This document shows, piece by piece, positions 15,173 through 23,989 of a DNA stretch of 64,000 nucleotides. Within the stretch, counting starts at the first letter, position 1. Every line of letters starts with the position of its first letter. This DNA is from Prevotella sp. (GTDB lineage Bacteria; Bacteroidota; Bacteroidia; Bacteroidales; Bacteroidaceae). Under the pieces are notes generated by a model, which worked only from the letters and a program-made list of their open reading frames with translations, did no database searches and was not told the DNA's origin. Where the stretch lies: positions 1 through 64,000 of the forward strand of contig JAFVGZ010000006.1 of the NCBI GenBank assembly GCA_017478025.1, written 5' to 3'. The position numbers and the translations under genes are program-made.

Positions 15173-18100
15173 ATGAGAAGAAATGTCATTTTAACCTTTT
15201 TGGGCTGTATTTTAGCATGGTGTAACCTTCATGCCCAATATTACTTAGAGTATAACGAACCGCAATTCCTAAGTATTCCAGATCCGCCATACGATGGTTA
15301 TGTTGCCAGTGCCACATGGCATGTGAGCAACCCAAATCTTTCCTTTGACAGTCATGACGAAGCAGGAGCAATTATCTATCCTAATCATTATTTTGATGAG
15401 ACTTCACTCGTGACGTGTAGTTACAGATATGAGTACTATCGGAATGGTCACATGCAGACAGGTACGAGGACTGCGACATACTCCGTTTCGTTCAAAAGTA
15501 ACAATGCTACACTGAGCAAGAGCGAGCTATCCATGCCTGTGGGCAAGACAGAGAAACTCACATATAAACTTCAAAGGTCATACAACAGCTCTAATTATGG
15601 AGCTCCAAAGATGACCTGGGAGTCTAATCGGGAAAGCGTCGCCACCGTTGATAAAAACGGAAAGGTGACCGCGGTGGGACCGGGGAGCGCGACAATTACC
15701 TTTGACCCTGTTGTCGGCCCCCCTGTGTATTGTGAGGTCACAGTTATCAGCAATCCTCCGACGGCTATCTCATTGCCTTCCACTTCTAAGACTAAAGTCG
15801 GTGAATCTGTTACGCTTTCTCCCACCTTGACACCATCTGATGCGTATGCGACAATCAAGTGGAAATCAAGCAACGAAAATGTAGCCACAATATCTGGAGG
15901 TATGGTGACAGGAAAGAACGTCGGAAAAACCACCATCACAGCCACTACGGACAACAATCTGTCTGCTGAGTGTGTGGTGACAGTCGAGAAAGGACCTGTG
16001 ACTATTACGGCAGATACAGAGTCTGGCCTCTATGCATCGGGAAAGACTATAACCCTGAAAGCCAGCCAGAGTGATGCCGACATTTATTACACCCTCAATG
16101 GCACCACCCCAACGACGAGCAGCACGCGATATACGGGGCAAATCACTCTCACAAAGAGTGCCACGCTGAAGGCGATAGCAACTGGTAGCAACTATGAGAC
16201 AAGTGGTGTGCTTACTCGCCAGTACCAGATTACGTCGCTTACCGTGAAGACATCTTGGTCGGAAACAGAAGAACAAACTCCGTTCTTTATTCCAGTTGTT
16301 ACATTCAGCAAAGATGTCAGCAAAGGTGTTAATGTTGGAGAATTGAAATTGGCGAAAGGTTATTCTACCATTACGGGATTGTCAATAGTGCAGGATGGAA
16401 AACTCTACTTTGTGCCCGATAACCAACTTGAAGCTGGCTCATATACGCTGACCATTCCAGAGAATGCCGTAATGGATAATAGTGGCGAACCAAACTTAGA
16501 AATGCAGCTTAAATTGGTTATCGGGAAAGGTTTTGAAGCAACTCCCATACAAGTTTCCGCCAGCATATCTCATTCCATCGCACTTATGTCTGATAACACA
16601 CTTTGGGCATGGGGGGCGAACTATGATTTGCAACTGGGGGACGGTACAGACAAACGCCGCCTAAAACCAGTCAAAGTAATGGATGATGTGATATATGCCT
16701 GTGCAGGCGATGTTTTCACCGGTGCCATCAAGACAGACAAAACCCTGTGGAAATGGGGTAAATGGGGTGATAAAATAACATCACAACAAAAGGTGATGGA
16801 TGATGCCGCTTTTGTGGCGAGTGCTAACCAAGCAGTGAAGACTGATGGAACATTATATAATCACAATACTAATGAAGCCATACTTGACAACGTAGCAGAA
16901 TATGCTGCAGATAATCACTATCTTGCTGTTAAGAAAGACGGTTCACTATGGGTATGGGGCCAAAACAAGTATGGACAATTAGGCGATGGTTCGACTACCG
17001 ACAGAACTACACCAGTTAAAATTATGGAAGATGTTGTTCATGTTGCTGTAGGTTGGCGCCATTCTCTTGCTTTAAAGAAAGATGGGTCTCTTTGGGCATG
17101 GGGTGAAAATGCCGGCTCAATAGGCGACGGCACGTCAGTGAATCGTTTAAAGCCTGTCAAAGTGATGGATAACGTTTCTTATATTAGTGCTAACAGATAT
17201 TCTTCATTTGCAATAAAGACAGATGGAACACTTTGGGCTTGGGGTAATAATTTGTACGGACTATTGGGTGACGGAACTACCACGAGGCGTTTGAGCCCAG
17301 TCAAAATTATGGATAACGTTGCACAGGTTGCAACGGGATGGACTCATACCCTTGCAATCAAGAACGATGGTTCTCTTTGGGCATGGGGAGATAATGATAG
17401 CGGAGAATTGGGTGATGGCACGACAAAAGGAAAGACAAGTCCTGTGTGCATCATGTCTGCGACATCATTTAACCATGTAACTGGAATGTCGTTGCAGGAG
17501 ACCACTCACCAAATGTCATCGGGCTCTAAATACCTTTTGCTTCCAACTTTCATGCCTGATAAGAGTAGTTGTGAGAATATTGGATTCGAATCAAGCAATC
17601 CACAGATTGTGTCTGTCTCCTCTCGTGGTATAGTAGAGGCCAAGGCTATAGGCAAGGCTACTATTACCGTCAAAGTAGATGGAAAATATACCGCTACCTG
17701 CATTGTTGAAGTGAAAGCACGCGATATAGATGTTGTGATGTCTGCAGATGGATATGCTACATTTTATGATTCAGAACAGGCATTTACGATGCCCTCAGGG
17801 ATTTCTGCCCAGGTGGTAACTGGGGTTGGCAATAGCAAAATAACGTATCAGAAGCTATCGGGCAGTGTCATTCCTAAAAATGTACCAGTAATGCTCATCA
17901 ACAGTTCACGTCGTGCCGGCACTTACACGCTGACGGCTTCGGATAACGCGGGAACTTACAGTGGCACTAATCTACTTCGCGGCAGCGATGAGGCTATGAC
18001 CACCACTGGCGACGGCTACCACTATAAGCTGAGCTATGGGCAGTCTGGCAGCAATTTGGGCAATGTCTTTGGATGGTACTGGGGGGCTCAGAATGGTGCT

Positions 18101-18325
18101 CCGTTCCAGATAGAAGGACACAAGGCATGGTTGGTTGTTCCGAAGTCGTCATCGTCAACTCGTGGATTTGCTATTGGAGGCGAGGCTACAGGAATAGAGA
18201 TGGTAGGCGGAGATGATAACGTAGAAGCCGATGCTGTCTATTATGACCTGCAAGGTCGTCGCGTCACTAAACCTACGGTGAAGGGCGTTTATATAAAGAA
18301 TGGTAAGAAAGTAATGGTAAAGTAA
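15173..18325 (+). CDS. Large surface protein: Ig-like, RCC1 repeats, type IX sorting tail
   Basis: Starting at ATG 15173, the 1050-residue product has a signal peptide (MRRNVILTFLGCILAWCNLHAQ). In order come an N-terminal region, two bacterial Ig-like (Big_2) domains (about 115-270, NGKVTAVGPGSATITF and MVTGKNVGKTTITAT), a chitobiase/hexosaminidase C-terminal-like domain (about 277-352, DADIYYTLNGTTPT), an SbsA-like Ig domain, about seven RCC1-type repeats (about 455-760, LWAWG-x-N...LGDGT), and another Big_2. The C-terminal DLQGRRVTKPTVKGVYIKNG is a type IX secretion sorting signal. It is probably exported by the type IX system and held at the surface as an adhesin or binding protein. It is likely co-transcribed with the BACON lipoprotein. 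Confidence 0.85.
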   Translation: MRRNVILTFLGCILAWCNLHAQYYLEYNEPQFLSIPDPPYDGYVASATWHVSNPNLSFDSHDEAGAIIYPNHYFDETSLVTCSYRYEYYRNGHMQTGTRTATYSVSFKSNNATLSKSELSMPVGKTEKLTYKLQRSYNSSNYGAPKMTWESNRESVATVDKNGKVTAVGPGSATITFDPVVGPPVYCEVTVISNPPTAISLPSTSKTKVGESVTLSPTLTPSDAYATIKWKSSNENVATISGGMVTGKNVGKTTITATTDNNLSAECVVTVEKGPVTITADTESGLYASGKTITLKASQSDADIYYTLNGTTPTTSSTRYTGQITLTKSATLKAIATGSNYETSGVLTRQYQITSLTVKTSWSETEEQTPFFIPVVTFSKDVSKGVNVGELKLAKGYSTITGLSIVQDGKLYFVPDNQLEAGSYTLTIPENAVMDNSGEPNLEMQLKLVIGKGFEATPIQVSASISHSIALMSDNTLWAWGANYDLQLGDGTDKRRLKPVKVMDDVIYACAGDVFTGAIKTDKTLWKWGKWGDKITSQQKVMDDAAFVASANQAVKTDGTLYNHNTNEAILDNVAEYAADNHYLAVKKDGSLWVWGQNKYGQLGDGSTTDRTTPVKIMEDVVHVAVGWRHSLALKKDGSLWAWGENAGSIGDGTSVNRLKPVKVMDNVSYISANRYSSFAIKTDGTLWAWGNNLYGLLGDGTTTRRLSPVKIMDNVAQVATGWTHTLAIKNDGSLWAWGDNDSGELGDGTTKGKTSPVCIMSATSFNHVTGMSLQETTHQMSSGSKYLLLPTFMPDKSSCENIGFESSNPQIVSVSSRGIVEAKAIGKATITVKVDGKYTATCIVEVKARDIDVVMSADGYATFYDSEQAFTMPSGISAQVVTGVGNSKITYQKLSGSVIPKNVPVMLINSSRRAGTYTLTASDNAGTYSGTNLLRGSDEAMTTTGDGYHYKLSYGQSGSNLGNVFGWYWGAQNGAPFQIEGHKAWLVVPKSSSSTRGFAIGGEATGIEMVGGDDNVEADAVYYDLQGRRVTKPTVKGVYIKNGKKVMVK

Positions 18326-18344
18326 CAAGAAAAGTAATCACATT

Positions 18345-18830
18345 ATGAAAAGAATAGAATTATATCTGGTAGCTCTATTGAGCATTTTCGTCCTCGCCGC
18401 ATGTGGCGGTGGTGATGATGGCGGTAATACAAGCGGCGGCAACGGTGGTGGTAATTATACTCCAAAGACCTACAACCAGTCTGTCACGCTGCCTGCAACG
18501 GGAGGAGAAATGACAGTGACATTATCGAACTTGAGTTCGGCAGTAAGCAGCGTCAGCAGTACTCCCTCTTGGCTGATCATTACACGTGAGTACTATTCTT
18601 CCGGTGCCCCGACATTGAAGATTGGGTATGAGGAGAATAAGGATGGGCAGGAGCGTAAAGTGACTGTTACAGTCACAGCCTCGTCAGGTGACAGGGTTGC
18701 TCTCACCATCACTCAGCAGGCCACTGGTGGATCTGGTGGAGGCGGTACCCAGGAAGATGTCCAAAAAGGTATAGAAGACCTCCATGACGAATATACAAGC
18801 CAACCTGCATACGCCCACGATTATAACTAA
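18345..18830 (+). CDS. BACON-domain lipoprotein
   Basis: The 161-residue lipoprotein has a lipobox (LAACGGG) followed by a Gly/Asn/Asp-rich linker that suits export to the cell surface. A single BACON-like Ig domain spans about 45-125 (SVTLPATGGEMTVTLSN ... PSWLIITREYYS ... ERKVTVTVTASSGDRVALTITQQ). BACON domains often bind mucin or carbohydrate. The C-terminal tail is acidic and flexible. It starts 19 nt after the RCC1 protein gene, so the two are probably one transcript. A strong terminator follows. Confidence 0.85.
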   Translation: MKRIELYLVALLSIFVLAACGGGDDGGNTSGGNGGGNYTPKTYNQSVTLPATGGEMTVTLSNLSSAVSSVSSTPSWLIITREYYSSGAPTLKIGYEENKDGQERKVTVTVTASSGDRVALTITQQATGGSGGGGTQEDVQKGIEDLHDEYTSQPAYAHDYN

Positions 18831-18847
18831 GTGAGTATAAACTATCA

Positions 18848-18891
18848 ACGGCACAAGTCCCATTATTCCGCAGGGCTTGTGCCGTTTTTTT
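18848..18891 (+). terminator. Intrinsic terminator after BACON gene
   Basis: ACGGCACAAG (18848-18857) pairs with CTTGTGCCGT (18876-18885), with an extra CCC/GGG inside, followed by seven T. Confidence 0.9.
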
Positions 18892-18930
18892 GTCACAATC
18901 ATTTTAAGAAATGAAAAAGTCGTCCAAATC

Positions 18931-18962
18931 TTTGGAGGTATAAAAAATTATACCTATCTTTG
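18931..18962 (+). promoter_or_regulatory. Consensus promoter of DUF2442 gene
   Basis: TTTG (18931-18934), 20 nt, TATCTTTG (18955-18962): an exact fit to the Bacteroidota consensus. Confidence 0.8.
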
Positions 18963-18977
18963 CACGAAAAGGAGAAT

Positions 18978-19010
18978 ATGCCAACACTGCTTACATTAAA
19001 ACGATGTTGA
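18978..19010 (+). pseudogene. Ten-codon remnant resembling DUF4160 toxin start
   Basis: Directly after the promoter, ATG 18978 opens MPTLLTLKRC and then stops. DUF4160 proteins, the usual upstream partners of DUF2442, begin MPT(I/L)-L-x-x-K. The stop overlaps the ATG of the DUF2442 gene. This looks like a toxin gene deleted down to its first codons, or a leader peptide. Confidence 0.4.
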
Positions 19011-19429
19011 CTATGGAGAAGATTAAGAATTTATGGTTCGATGGGAACCGTATCTACATGAGAACGAACGAAGGTCGGGTGCTTAGTCGTCCTTTGAAGG
19101 CTTATCCGGAGTTGGAAGAAGCTACGATGGAGCAACGTAATGATTTTACGATAGATGAGGATGGGATGGCCATAAGGTGGGAATCTCTGGATGCTGATAT
19201 GCACATTTCGAGTTTCTATGAGACTTCAGAACCTAACGAGCAGAACGAGGTTGCTGCGATGTTTCGTCGTTTCCCATGGCTGAATGTGTCTGAAGTGGCT
19301 CGCTATCTGGGCATCAATAAGAGTCTCTTAGCGCGCTATATCTACGGAATTTCAAAGCCCAGTGAGCAAAGGATTCAGCAGTTGCGTGAGATTCTTCATA
19401 CATTTGGGAAGGAACTCCAGAGTGCTTGA
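19004..19429 (+). CDS. DUF2442 and helix-turn-helix protein
   Basis: The 141-residue protein carries a DUF2442 domain at residues 10-75 (IKNLWFDGNRIYMRTNEGRVLSRPLKAYPEL, then the NDFTIDEDGMAIRWESLDADMHISSF segment). A helix-turn-helix follows at about 90-135 (VSEVARYLGINKSLLARYIYGISKPSEQRIQQLREIL). DUF2442 proteins commonly act as antitoxins to DUF4160 toxins, and the added DNA-binding domain suggests autoregulation. No intact DUF4160 gene precedes it. Starts at 19004 and 19013 are both possible. Confidence 0.78.
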   Translation: MLTMEKIKNLWFDGNRIYMRTNEGRVLSRPLKAYPELEEATMEQRNDFTIDEDGMAIRWESLDADMHISSFYETSEPNEQNEVAAMFRRFPWLNVSEVARYLGINKSLLARYIYGISKPSEQRIQQLREILHTFGKELQSA

Positions 19430-19450
19430 CTTATATTTTTTCGATAAAAG

Positions 19451-19482
19451 TTTGGTTATTAGCCATATTTTTTGTAATTTTG
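19451..19482 (+). promoter_or_regulatory. Consensus promoter of PpiD-like foldase gene
   Basis: TTTG (19451-19454), 20 nt, TAATTTTG (19475-19482). A leader of about 105 nt follows before the ATG. Confidence 0.8.
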
Positions 19483-19594
19483 CAGCGTTTTTGTGCGCAA
19501 GTGTGTAGAATAGAACAAAATAGGTTCAGGCGCGTGCGTGCAATAGGCATGATTAGCTGAATAAAAACAAAACAAAAAATAACAAAAAAATCAA

Positions 19595-21739
19595 ATGGCA
19601 GCATTAGGAAAAATCAGAAATCACGGAGCCCTGTTGGTCGGTATCATCGGTCTGGGTCTCTTTGCCTTTATTGCTGAGGAGGCCTTCCGCTCTTGTGAGT
19701 CAACAAAGAACACAGAGCGTCAGCAGATTGCGGAGGTACTCGGTGAGAAGATTAGCTATCAGGAGTTTCAGGAAATGGTTGACGAGTATCTTGACGTAAT
19801 CAAGATGCAGCAGGGTCGCGAGAACCTGGGCGAGGATGAGCTCAATCAGGTACGCGACATGGTGTGGAACCAGTACATCCAGTCTTCATTGATTAGTGAG
19901 GAAGCAAAGAAAGTAGGTCTGCGCGTTACGGACGATGAGATTCGCAACGTCCTGAACGAGGGCACTAACCAGATGCTCATGCAGACTCCGTTCGTAAATC
20001 AGCAGACAGGTCGCTTTGACGCTAACCAGCTGAAGCAGTTCCTTTCAGAGTATAAGAAGGCGCAGACCTCTAACCCACAGTTGGCAGAGCAGATGCGTAC
20101 GATATACAACTATTGGAACTTTATGGAGAAGACTCTGCGCCAGCAGCTGCTGATGCAGAAGTATCAGGCTCTGCTCGGCTCTGCATTCCTGTCAAACAAG
20201 GTTGAGGCTCAGCAGGCTTATACCGAGGAGAGCAGCGAGGCTTCTGTACAGCTGGCTGTTCTGCCATATTCTTCTGTCAACGACAAGGACGTGAAGATAG
20301 AGGAGAGCGATCTGAAGGCAAAGTATGACGAGCTGAAGTCTCGCTACAAGCAGATGGATGAGACACGCGACATAAAGTATGTGTCTGTAAAGGTTAACGC
20401 TTCTGCTGCTGACCGTGCTGCGCTGAACAAGCAGACACAGGACTTCGTAAACCAGCTTGCTGCGGCAGCTGACCCATCAGAGGTTGTACGTAAGTCTGGC
20501 AGCAATGTGCCATATCTTGGTGTTCCCGTCCTGAAGACAGCTTTCCCATACGACATACAGCAGCAGCTTGACTCTGTGGCTGTAGGCTCTACAACAGCGC
20601 TGAAGGAGAATACACAGGATAACACTCTCAATGCTATACGCCTCTTCTCAAAGCAGGAACTGCCTGACTCTATTGAGTTTACTGCTATTCAGGTAGGTGG
20701 TGAGACCGTAGAGGCAGCTCACACTCGTGCTGACTCTATAATGAAGGCGCTCAATGCTGATCCTGCACAGTGGGAGGCATTGGCTAAGAAGTATGGTCAG
20801 AGCGGCGAGAAGCAGTGGATTACAACATCACAGTATCAGAGCGCTTCATCTATAGGCGCTGATCAGAAGGACTACCTTAATGCTCTGAACACTATGTCTG
20901 CAGGCGAGGTTCGCAAGCTGGCTGTTTCCAGTGGCGACATTATTATAAAGGTAACAGACCGCAAGGCATTTACCACAAAATATGTTGCAGCAGTCATAAA
21001 GGTGAATATCGATTTCTCTAAGGAGACATACAGCCAGGCTTACAATAAGTTCTCACAGTTCGTATCAGAAAGCCGCGACTTGGATGCCATTGAGAAGAAT
21101 GCAAAGAAGAACGGCTATCAGGTTATGGACCTGACCGATGTAATGTCTTCACAGCACAATGTGGCACGTATCCACGGCACGCATGAGGCTCTGAAGTGGG
21201 TCTTCGAGGCTAAGGAGAATGAGGTGTCTCCACTCTATGAGTGTGGTGATAATGACAACCTGCTCGTTATGGTTCTCACCAAGATTCATGCAAAGGGCTA
21301 TCGTGACATCAGCGATCCATTGGTAAAGGAGAATGTAAGACAGGAGGTTCTCAAAGACAAGAAGGCCGAGAAGCTCATCGCAAAGCTGCAGGGAGTGAAG
21401 AATGTTGCTGAGGCAAAGGCAAAGGGTGCGCAGCTTGCTACGCTGGATCAGGTGACATTCGCAGCACCTGCTTTCGTACAGCTCACCAGCAGCTCAGAGC
21501 CTGCACTCAGCGGCGCGATTGCTGCAGTAAAGCAGGGTGCTTCGGTGGCAAAGCCTGTAAAGGGCAACGGCGGTGTATATTTCTTCACCGTAACAGCAAA
21601 GAAGAATCGTCCAGGCAAGTTTGACGAGAAAGTGTATGAAGAGAAGATGGAGCAGCGCTCAAGGCAGATTGCTTCTGGCTTCATGCAGGGTCTCTATGAG
21701 AAGGCAAATGTGAAGGATAATCGCTATCTGTTCTTCTAA
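19595..21739 (+). CDS. PpiD-like periplasmic peptidyl-prolyl isomerase
   Basis: The 714-residue protein has one N-terminal membrane anchor (residues 12-28), then a SurA-N/PpiD chaperone domain (about 40-220, GEKISYQEFQEMVDEYL). One or more parvulin-type rotamase modules follow (for example about 360-460, ARADSIMKALNADPAQWEALAKKYGQSG...), and a large C-terminal chaperone part. It would assist folding of exported proteins at the inner membrane. The length agrees with Bacteroidota members. It has its own promoter, and a strong terminator separates it from the helicase gene. Codon use is strongly biased, which suggests high expression. Confidence 0.88.
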   Translation: MAALGKIRNHGALLVGIIGLGLFAFIAEEAFRSCESTKNTERQQIAEVLGEKISYQEFQEMVDEYLDVIKMQQGRENLGEDELNQVRDMVWNQYIQSSLISEEAKKVGLRVTDDEIRNVLNEGTNQMLMQTPFVNQQTGRFDANQLKQFLSEYKKAQTSNPQLAEQMRTIYNYWNFMEKTLRQQLLMQKYQALLGSAFLSNKVEAQQAYTEESSEASVQLAVLPYSSVNDKDVKIEESDLKAKYDELKSRYKQMDETRDIKYVSVKVNASAADRAALNKQTQDFVNQLAAAADPSEVVRKSGSNVPYLGVPVLKTAFPYDIQQQLDSVAVGSTTALKENTQDNTLNAIRLFSKQELPDSIEFTAIQVGGETVEAAHTRADSIMKALNADPAQWEALAKKYGQSGEKQWITTSQYQSASSIGADQKDYLNALNTMSAGEVRKLAVSSGDIIIKVTDRKAFTTKYVAAVIKVNIDFSKETYSQAYNKFSQFVSESRDLDAIEKNAKKNGYQVMDLTDVMSSQHNVARIHGTHEALKWVFEAKENEVSPLYECGDNDNLLVMVLTKIHAKGYRDISDPLVKENVRQEVLKDKKAEKLIAKLQGVKNVAEAKAKGAQLATLDQVTFAAPAFVQLTSSSEPALSGAIAAVKQGASVAKPVKGNGGVYFFTVTAKKNRPGKFDEKVYEEKMEQRSRQIASGFMQGLYEKANVKDNRYLFF

Positions 21740-21818
21740 AAAATAAACGTCCCCGGTATCTTCTCAAAGTAGAGTAGGGGAGCATATAAGGGAATACAAC
21801 TTTCCCTGCAAAATAAAT

Positions 21819-21869
21819 CCCGATACGAAACATGTTTGTATGATGTTTGGTATCGGGGTTTTCTTTCTT
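21819..21869 (+). terminator. Intrinsic terminator after PpiD-like gene
   Basis: CCCGATAC (21819-21826) pairs with GTATCGGG (21850-21857), with an inner AAACAT/ATGTTT helix, followed by TTTTCTTTCTT. It lies directly before the helicase start codon. Confidence 0.85.
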
Positions 21870-21873
21870 AGAT

Positions 21874-23343
21874 ATGATAAGCAAACAACAACTTTCAGAC
21901 ATAATACAGAGTCACTTCGGGCACGCTCCGACGCAAGACCAACAACATGCCATTCAGGTGTTCATCGAATTCCTAATGTCCGAACGGGGAATGACTACGA
22001 TGATACTTCGTGGCTCTGCCGGCACGGGAAAGACATCCCTTGTAGCGGCTATAGTACAGGCACTTCTGTCCTTGCGGCAGCGTGTCGTACTGTTGGCTCC
22101 TACGGGACGTGCGGCAAAGGTGCTTGCCCTGAACAGTCAGCATCTTGCAACGACTATTCACAGGAAGATATATAGGCAGAAGAGCCTTAGCGACGACTTC
22201 TCCTTAGACATAAATCTGCATACAGATACAGTATTCTTCGTCGATGAGGCCTCTATGATTTCTACTATGCCGCAGATTCCGACAGAGGGGATGCCAATGT
22301 TTAATGGTAACGGAGGCGGACTGATAGATGATCTCGTAACTTATGTCTATTCTGGTCGCAACTGTCGTATGGTCCTTATCGGAGACAGCGCCCAGTTGCC
22401 GCCTGTAGGTGAGGACGAGGCTCCTGCGTTGCGCAGCAATGTGTTGGGGTGCTATGGACTGGATGTGTTGGAATGTGACCTGAACGAGGTGGTGAGACAG
22501 GAAGAGGCTTCGGGCATCTTGTGGAATGCTACGCGGATAAGACGGCTCATCACACATGACAGCGCTACAGAGTTACCGCGCATACGCTTCAATGGCTTTG
22601 CCGATATAGTGTCGCTGAACGGTAGCGACCTTATTGATGCTCTTGCAGAAAGCTATTATAAGGTGGGCCAAGACGAGACAGTGGTGATTACCCGCTCGAA
22701 TAAGCGTGCCAATATATATAATAATGGAATACGCGCGCGCGTGTTGGATCAGGAAGACGAACTCTGTTCAGGTGACCGTATAATGATAGTGAAGAATCAT
22801 TATTTTGATAATGAGACGTCAGACAAGGGCAATGAGTCGAAGGGAAATGATGAGCGGGGGGGGATGGCATTTATAGCAAATGGCGATATGGCTATCGTTC
22901 GTCGCATCAGAAACGTGCGTGAGTTTTACGGCTTCCACTTTGCAGACTTGACCCTTCGTTTTCCTGACTATGATGATATTGAGCTGGATATGACGGCGCT
23001 TCTGGATTGTCTGCAAAGTGAATCGCCTGCACTTACAGCCGCACAGCAACGAAAACTATATGATGGGGTGATGGAAGATTACGCAGACATACCACGAAAG
23101 GCTGACCGGCTGAAGGCCTTGAAGAAAGATATTTACTATACAGCTCTGCAGATAAAGTTTGCTTATGCAGTTACTTGCCATAAGGCTCAGGGTGGGCAGT
23201 GGCAACATGTGTATATAGACCAGGGCTACATGACCGACGATATGCTTACTCCCGACTATATCCATTGGCTTTACACAGCTTTCACCAGAGCTACAGAAAG
23301 GTTGTATCTTGTCAATTGGACAAAGGAGCAAACATTAGAGTAA
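21874..23343 (+). CDS. RecD-like ATP-dependent DNA helicase
   Basis: This superfamily 1 helicase of the RecD2-like group has 489 residues from ATG 21874. Motifs: Walker A GSAGTGKTS near 47-55, LLAPTGRAAKVL (Ia), DEASM (motif II), GDSAQLPPVGEDEAPALRS (III) and a C-terminal YAVTCHKAQGGQW with YTAFTRATERLYLV (V and VI, UvrD_C_2). It lacks the long N-terminal domain of full RecD2. It probably acts in DNA repair or replication as a 5'-3' helicase (inferred from the family). Its start lies within 20 nt of the terminator of the previous gene, and the promoter is not clear. Confidence 0.88.
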   Translation: MISKQQLSDIIQSHFGHAPTQDQQHAIQVFIEFLMSERGMTTMILRGSAGTGKTSLVAAIVQALLSLRQRVVLLAPTGRAAKVLALNSQHLATTIHRKIYRQKSLSDDFSLDINLHTDTVFFVDEASMISTMPQIPTEGMPMFNGNGGGLIDDLVTYVYSGRNCRMVLIGDSAQLPPVGEDEAPALRSNVLGCYGLDVLECDLNEVVRQEEASGILWNATRIRRLITHDSATELPRIRFNGFADIVSLNGSDLIDALAESYYKVGQDETVVITRSNKRANIYNNGIRARVLDQEDELCSGDRIMIVKNHYFDNETSDKGNESKGNDERGGMAFIANGDMAIVRRIRNVREFYGFHFADLTLRFPDYDDIELDMTALLDCLQSESPALTAAQQRKLYDGVMEDYADIPRKADRLKALKKDIYYTALQIKFAYAVTCHKAQGGQWQHVYIDQGYMTDDMLTPDYIHWLYTAFTRATERLYLVNWTKEQTLE

Positions 23344-23465
23344 GCTTTCTTATGAGAAGGAATGATAATGAAGAGGAACAAACAAGTTTCTCAAGTGGTG
23401 ATGTAAAGTTACATACTACGGCGCGCAAGAAGGGCAATATATCTACTTCTGAAACTTGAATATAC

Positions 23466-23502
23466 AAAAAAACCACCGGTAGAAACCTTGTTTCTCCGGT
23501 GG
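23466..23502 (-). terminator. Terminator of small lipoprotein gene
   Basis: On the minus strand, CCACCGGAGAAAC and GTTTCTACCGGTGG form a stem with one unpaired base (23502-23473), followed by seven T. Confidence 0.88.
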
Positions 23503-23535
23503 TCCGTAAACCTTGTTACTTTGTGCGTTGTATGA

Positions 23536-23697
23536 TTACTGAGCAGCAGCAGTGTCAGCAGCAACAGTGTCAGCAGCAACAGTGTCAACAGCAGTTGTAT
23601 CAACTGTGTCCTCTGCAGGAGCCTGAGCAGTCTTGTCACCACAAGAAACCATTGACATAGCAACCATAGCTACGAACATAAATACTAATTTCTTCAT
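23536..23697 (-). CDS. Small lipoprotein with DTVAA repeats
   Basis: A 53-residue product starts MKKLVFMFVAMVAMSMVSCGDK, a lipoprotein signal peptide with lipobox Cys19. The mature part is about 35 residues of Ala/Asp/Thr/Val repeats (VDTVAADTVAADTAAAQ). Such tiny acidic lipoproteins are common in Prevotella, with no known role. It has a consensus promoter and a strong terminator, so it is a real monocistronic unit despite its size. The repetitive GCAGCAACAGTGTCA-type DNA may vary in copy number. Confidence 0.8.
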   Translation of the reverse strand: MKKLVFMFVAMVAMSMVSCGDKTAQAPAEDTVDTTAVDTVAADTVAADTAAAQ

Positions 23698-23750
23698 TTC
23701 TTTCTAAGCTTTTTTAATCTGTAAAACAATCTTTGTTAATTAAAACGCTG

Positions 23751-23781
23751 CAAAGTTACGCACTTTTTTCAATTCCCGCAA
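23751..23781 (-). promoter_or_regulatory. Promoter of small lipoprotein gene
   Basis: On the minus strand, TTG (23781-23779), 20 nt, TAACTTTG (23758-23751). The leader is about 45 nt. Confidence 0.75.
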
Positions 23782-23927
23782 GCATTTTTTAAGATTTTTT
23801 TTAGGCTTTTTATGTAACTTTTTCGTAAATCGTTATAGATGTGACACTTAGCCTAAGATAAACAAATGTTAAAATTTTGCTGTGTGCGTTCACAATGCCA
23901 AAAATGCTCCCTTTTTGTCTCTTTTTG

Positions 23928-23958
23928 TTGTTTATGTTGGATTTTTTGAGTAACTTTG
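23928..23958 (+). promoter_or_regulatory. Promoter of mtaB
   Basis: TTG (23928-23930), 20 nt, TAACTTTG (23951-23958), 31 nt before the mtaB start codon. Confidence 0.7.
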
Positions 23959-23989
23959 CAACACTTGTCGAATTTTAATACAAAATAGA

